This document shows positions 61,936 to 64,000 of a stretch of DNA of 64,000 nt, piece after piece (the first letter of the stretch is position 1; each line of letters opens with the position of its first letter). A model generated the notes under the pieces. It had not been told where the DNA came from, did no database searches, and worked only from the letters and a program-made list of their open reading frames with translations. The stretch lies in contig NZ_JZTW01000008.1 of the NCBI RefSeq assembly GCF_000962805.1, positions 62,001 through 126,000 on the forward strand, given 5' to 3'. The position numbers and the translations under genes are program-made. The DNA is from Pseudarthrobacter chlorophenolicus (GTDB lineage: Bacteria > Actinomycetota > Actinomycetes > Actinomycetales > Micrococcaceae).

Positions 61936-64000
61936 CTAACCCTTCGGGGTCACCTGCAGCCGGTCGAACGAAACCTGCTTTCCGTCCTTGTCCAGGACCA
62001 CCACATCATCGCGGCCGTTCTGGATCCCGGCGGGGAGGATGAACTCCACGGTGTTGGCGGTGGTGGGGAAGAGCCAGCCGATCCGTTGGCTGCGCTTGTT
62101 GAGGTAGACGTAGTACCACTGCCCGTAGTCGAGCCCTTCGAGGACCACCTTCTGGCCGTTCCGGTACCTGTCCAGCGTCTTCAGGTCGAACGGCGGCGTC
62201 TGGCCGTCGAAGTCCTGAACCGTCAGCGCGGGTTCGGACTCCGGCTGGGCGGGCTGGAGCTCAAGCTGGATTCCGCCGCCGCTCACGGAAGCGGTGGCAC
62301 GCCTGGTGCCGTTGTCCCCGGTGGCGCTGAAACTTACTGCGTCCAGCTTCCCGGCGGTGATGTCCGCCGCCGTCAGCACGTAGTCCCGGGTGGCCGTCAC
62401 TGTGCTGCCGGCCGCCAGGGAGGGTTCGCTGATGCCCGCGGCCGGTGCAGCCACCCCGGTCAGCGGAACGTTGCCTGCATTGCCCAGGGTGTACGTGTAC
62501 GTCACGGTGTCGCCTGCGGAGGCGTACCGGTCGCCGTCTTTGTCGGTCCATTCAGCTGCGATGGTGCCGTCCAGGCTGGCGTCGCGCACCTTGAGGTCCA
62601 CTTCTCCGCCGTTGACTGCGTAGGTCCGGGTGCTCTGGCCGGCGGCGCTGACGTCCCAGCTGGTTTCCGGGGAGAAGAAGCCCTGGGCTGCTTCATCCGC
62701 GGTGATAGTGTGCCGCGGCGTGGCGCAGGTGTAGGACTGGCCGGCGGGCAGGACGCTGTACCGGCAGTTGCCGGGACCGTCCGGCACGAACGGGCTGAAG
62801 TTCCCCGCTGCAGGCACCACCTTCTCCACGAGGGGGCTGGTGTTGGTGACATCGAACTTATAGGGGAAGGCCTCCCCCGCCGAGTAGGGCTGCGCGGCCA
62901 GGTCCCGGCCGGCGTCGTTACGGCTGCCTGTGATGGTGGCGGAAACCAGGCCGTCGCGCAGGGCCACTGCCGCTCCGGTGAACACCACCGTCTTGGTGAG
63001 TGACGGCGTCGCGCTGGCCGTGATGCCAAAGGTGGCCCGCGGCACGAAGTAGCCGCGGGCAATGTCCTCGGCCGTCACAGTGTGCCGGGCCGTGGTGCAG
63101 GTATAGCTGGCACCGGCGGCCAGGTTGTTGTACCGGCAGTTGGGGCTGCTTGGTGCCCCGGGGGCCGGCGGGAGGAAGCCGGCGTCGAACGTACCGGACA
63201 GCGGCACCGAGTTTGCGTTGACGTTGGCCGTGCTCTTGACATTGAACGTGTAGCTGACAACGTCGCCGGCCTTGTAGGGACTTGCGGCGACGTCACGGTC
63301 CGGCGCGGCTCCGGTGATGGTGAGGCCCACCTGGGGTGCCACGGGGACGGTGGCCGTGAAGGTGGCCTGCGAAACCCGGCCGTCCGCCGTCGTGAACGCT
63401 GCGTTGAGGTTCTGCGGACCGCTGGCGTTGGCCGGCGCGGTGAGGTCCACGGTCACGGTGGCGGAGGCGCCGGGTGCGACGTCGGGCACGGGCACCGTGG
63501 TGGCGGACCAGCCGCTCGGCGTGTAGACGGTGGCGGTGGCACCGGAAAGCGTGGCGGCTTCCTGGTTGGTGACCGTGACGGCCACCTGCTTGGTGGCACC
63601 GGGTGCGGTGGTGACGGCAGGCACCGACAGCGGTGCGCAGGCGTAGTTCAGCCACGCGTCGTCGAAGGCGGCGAACGGCATGTTGTCCGTGTAGTTGCCC
63701 TCGTACAGGACGCCGAACCGGCCCTCGTCCAGCCGGGTGACGGTGGAGTAGGCGGAGAAGCCGGGGCGGATGGTGCGCACTCCCGGCCAGGTGGCGCCGT
63801 CGTCGCAGGACACGCGGGCCGAGACGTTCTCTCGCCCCGTCTTGGAGTTGGCGTTGGTGAAAATCAGCTTCTTCGCATCGGCCGTGCCCTGCGCGGCGTT
63901 GGGAAACATCCGGGCGATGGCGCCGTTGTTGGCCGGGTCCGGCAGTTCGGTGTCCTGCGTGACCGGGCCGTAGGTGGCGCCGCCGTCGGTGGAGACGGCC
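61936..64000 (-). CDS. Secreted sialidase, C-terminal part, runs off right edge
   Basis: The reading frame is open from the right edge to a stop at 61936, giving about 687 visible residues. Two Asp-box (BNR) motifs mark the beta-propeller: 'STDGGATYG' and 'SCDDGATWPG'. After 'WLNYACAPL' come an NPCBM-associated-NEW3-like domain ('TVTNQEAATLSGATATVYTP'), three DUF11-like beta-sandwich modules with 'NCRYNNLAAGASYTC' and 'NCRYSVLPAGQSYTC' repeats, and a small terminal module. The enzyme would release sialic acids from glycans outside the cell. The signal peptide and the first catalytic blades lie outside the window. Confidence 0.85.
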   Translation of the reverse strand, partial: AVSTDGGATYGPVTQDTELPDPANNGAIARMFPNAAQGTADAKKLIFTNANSKTGRENVSARVSCDDGATWPGVRTIRPGFSAYSTVTRLDEGRFGVLYEGNYTDNMPFAAFDDAWLNYACAPLSVPAVTTAPGATKQVAVTVTNQEAATLSGATATVYTPSGWSATTVPVPDVAPGASATVTVDLTAPANASGPQNLNAAFTTADGRVSQATFTATVPVAPQVGLTITGAAPDRDVAASPYKAGDVVSYTFNVKSTANVNANSVPLSGTFDAGFLPPAPGAPSSPNCRYNNLAAGASYTCTTARHTVTAEDIARGYFVPRATFGITASATPSLTKTVVFTGAAVALRDGLVSATITGSRNDAGRDLAAQPYSAGEAFPYKFDVTNTSPLVEKVVPAAGNFSPFVPDGPGNCRYSVLPAGQSYTCATPRHTITADEAAQGFFSPETSWDVSAAGQSTRTYAVNGGEVDLKVRDASLDGTIAAEWTDKDGDRYASAGDTVTYTYTLGNAGNVPLTGVAAPAAGISEPSLAAGSTVTATRDYVLTAADITAGKLDAVSFSATGDNGTRRATASVSGGGIQLELQPAQPESEPALTVQDFDGQTPPFDLKTLDRYRNGQKVVLEGLDYGQWYYVYLNKRSQRIGWLFPTTANTVEFILPAGIQNGRDDVVVLDKDGKQVSFDRLQVTPKG

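Overview
The window is about 64 kb of high-GC DNA with long, dense genes, frequent GTG/TTG starts, AAGGAG-type ribosome binding sites and many GC-rich hairpin terminators. Codon usage and gene content (BCCT carrier, MmyB-type regulator, DUF6226-like protein, small hydrophobic proteins, sialidase) point to an actinobacterium of the Arthrobacter/Pseudarthrobacter group. The genus call is inference. No rRNA, tRNA, CRISPR array, transposase or integrase was recognised.

Layout. 1-2.7 kb: small hypothetical genes, an unexplained perfect palindrome, and a patatin-like phospholipase preceded by a possible leader ORF. 2.7-8.9 kb: an RpiR-controlled catabolic run (beta-hydroxyacid dehydrogenase, aldehyde dehydrogenase, M20 amidohydrolase, DUF3100 membrane protein). 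9.1-10.5 kb: a HemG-like flavodoxin and a membrane protein. 10.5-14.4 kb: a LysR regulator divergent from a PrpF-type isomerase and a MatC-type dicarboxylate carrier. 14.5-15.7 kb: three small membrane proteins of lower GC. 16-19.1 kb: a BCCT transporter and a DUF6226-like protein. 19.2-25.1 kb: a GntR regulator divergent from a RuBisCO-like protein, a DUF1537 sugar-acid kinase, a zinc-dependent dehydrogenase and a KdgT-type permease; a clean palindromic operator lies between. 25.2-29.8 kb: a lipoprotein translationally coupled to a whole ECF transporter fused into one chain, then a DJ-1/PfpI hydratase.

30-41 kb is the most unusual part. metH is flanked by two atypical genes. On its 3' side a 3-kb segment carries a repeat-containing secreted protein and is bounded by a 24-bp direct repeat of the metH 3' end. 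On its 5' side lies a large, lower-GC protein that joins an Mrr-like nuclease domain to a NACHT/STAND NTPase, a domain layout typical of anti-phage defence.

41-64 kb returns to ordinary chromosome: a heterodimeric ABC exporter, an NTF2-like protein, a PRISE-type reductase, katG, a metallo-beta-lactamase-fold lactonase, an MmyB-type regulator, ilvD, an ABM monooxygenase and an SDR. It continues with a secreted SGNH esterase under a 27-bp palindrome, a VOC protein, a PNPOx-like protein and a NarL-type two-component system divergent from a MacB-like ABC transporter. The 3' part of a secreted sialidase runs off the right edge.

The main themes are sugar-acid and carboxylic-acid catabolism, each module with its own regulator and transporter, plus a probable defence gene and a putative integration site at metH.
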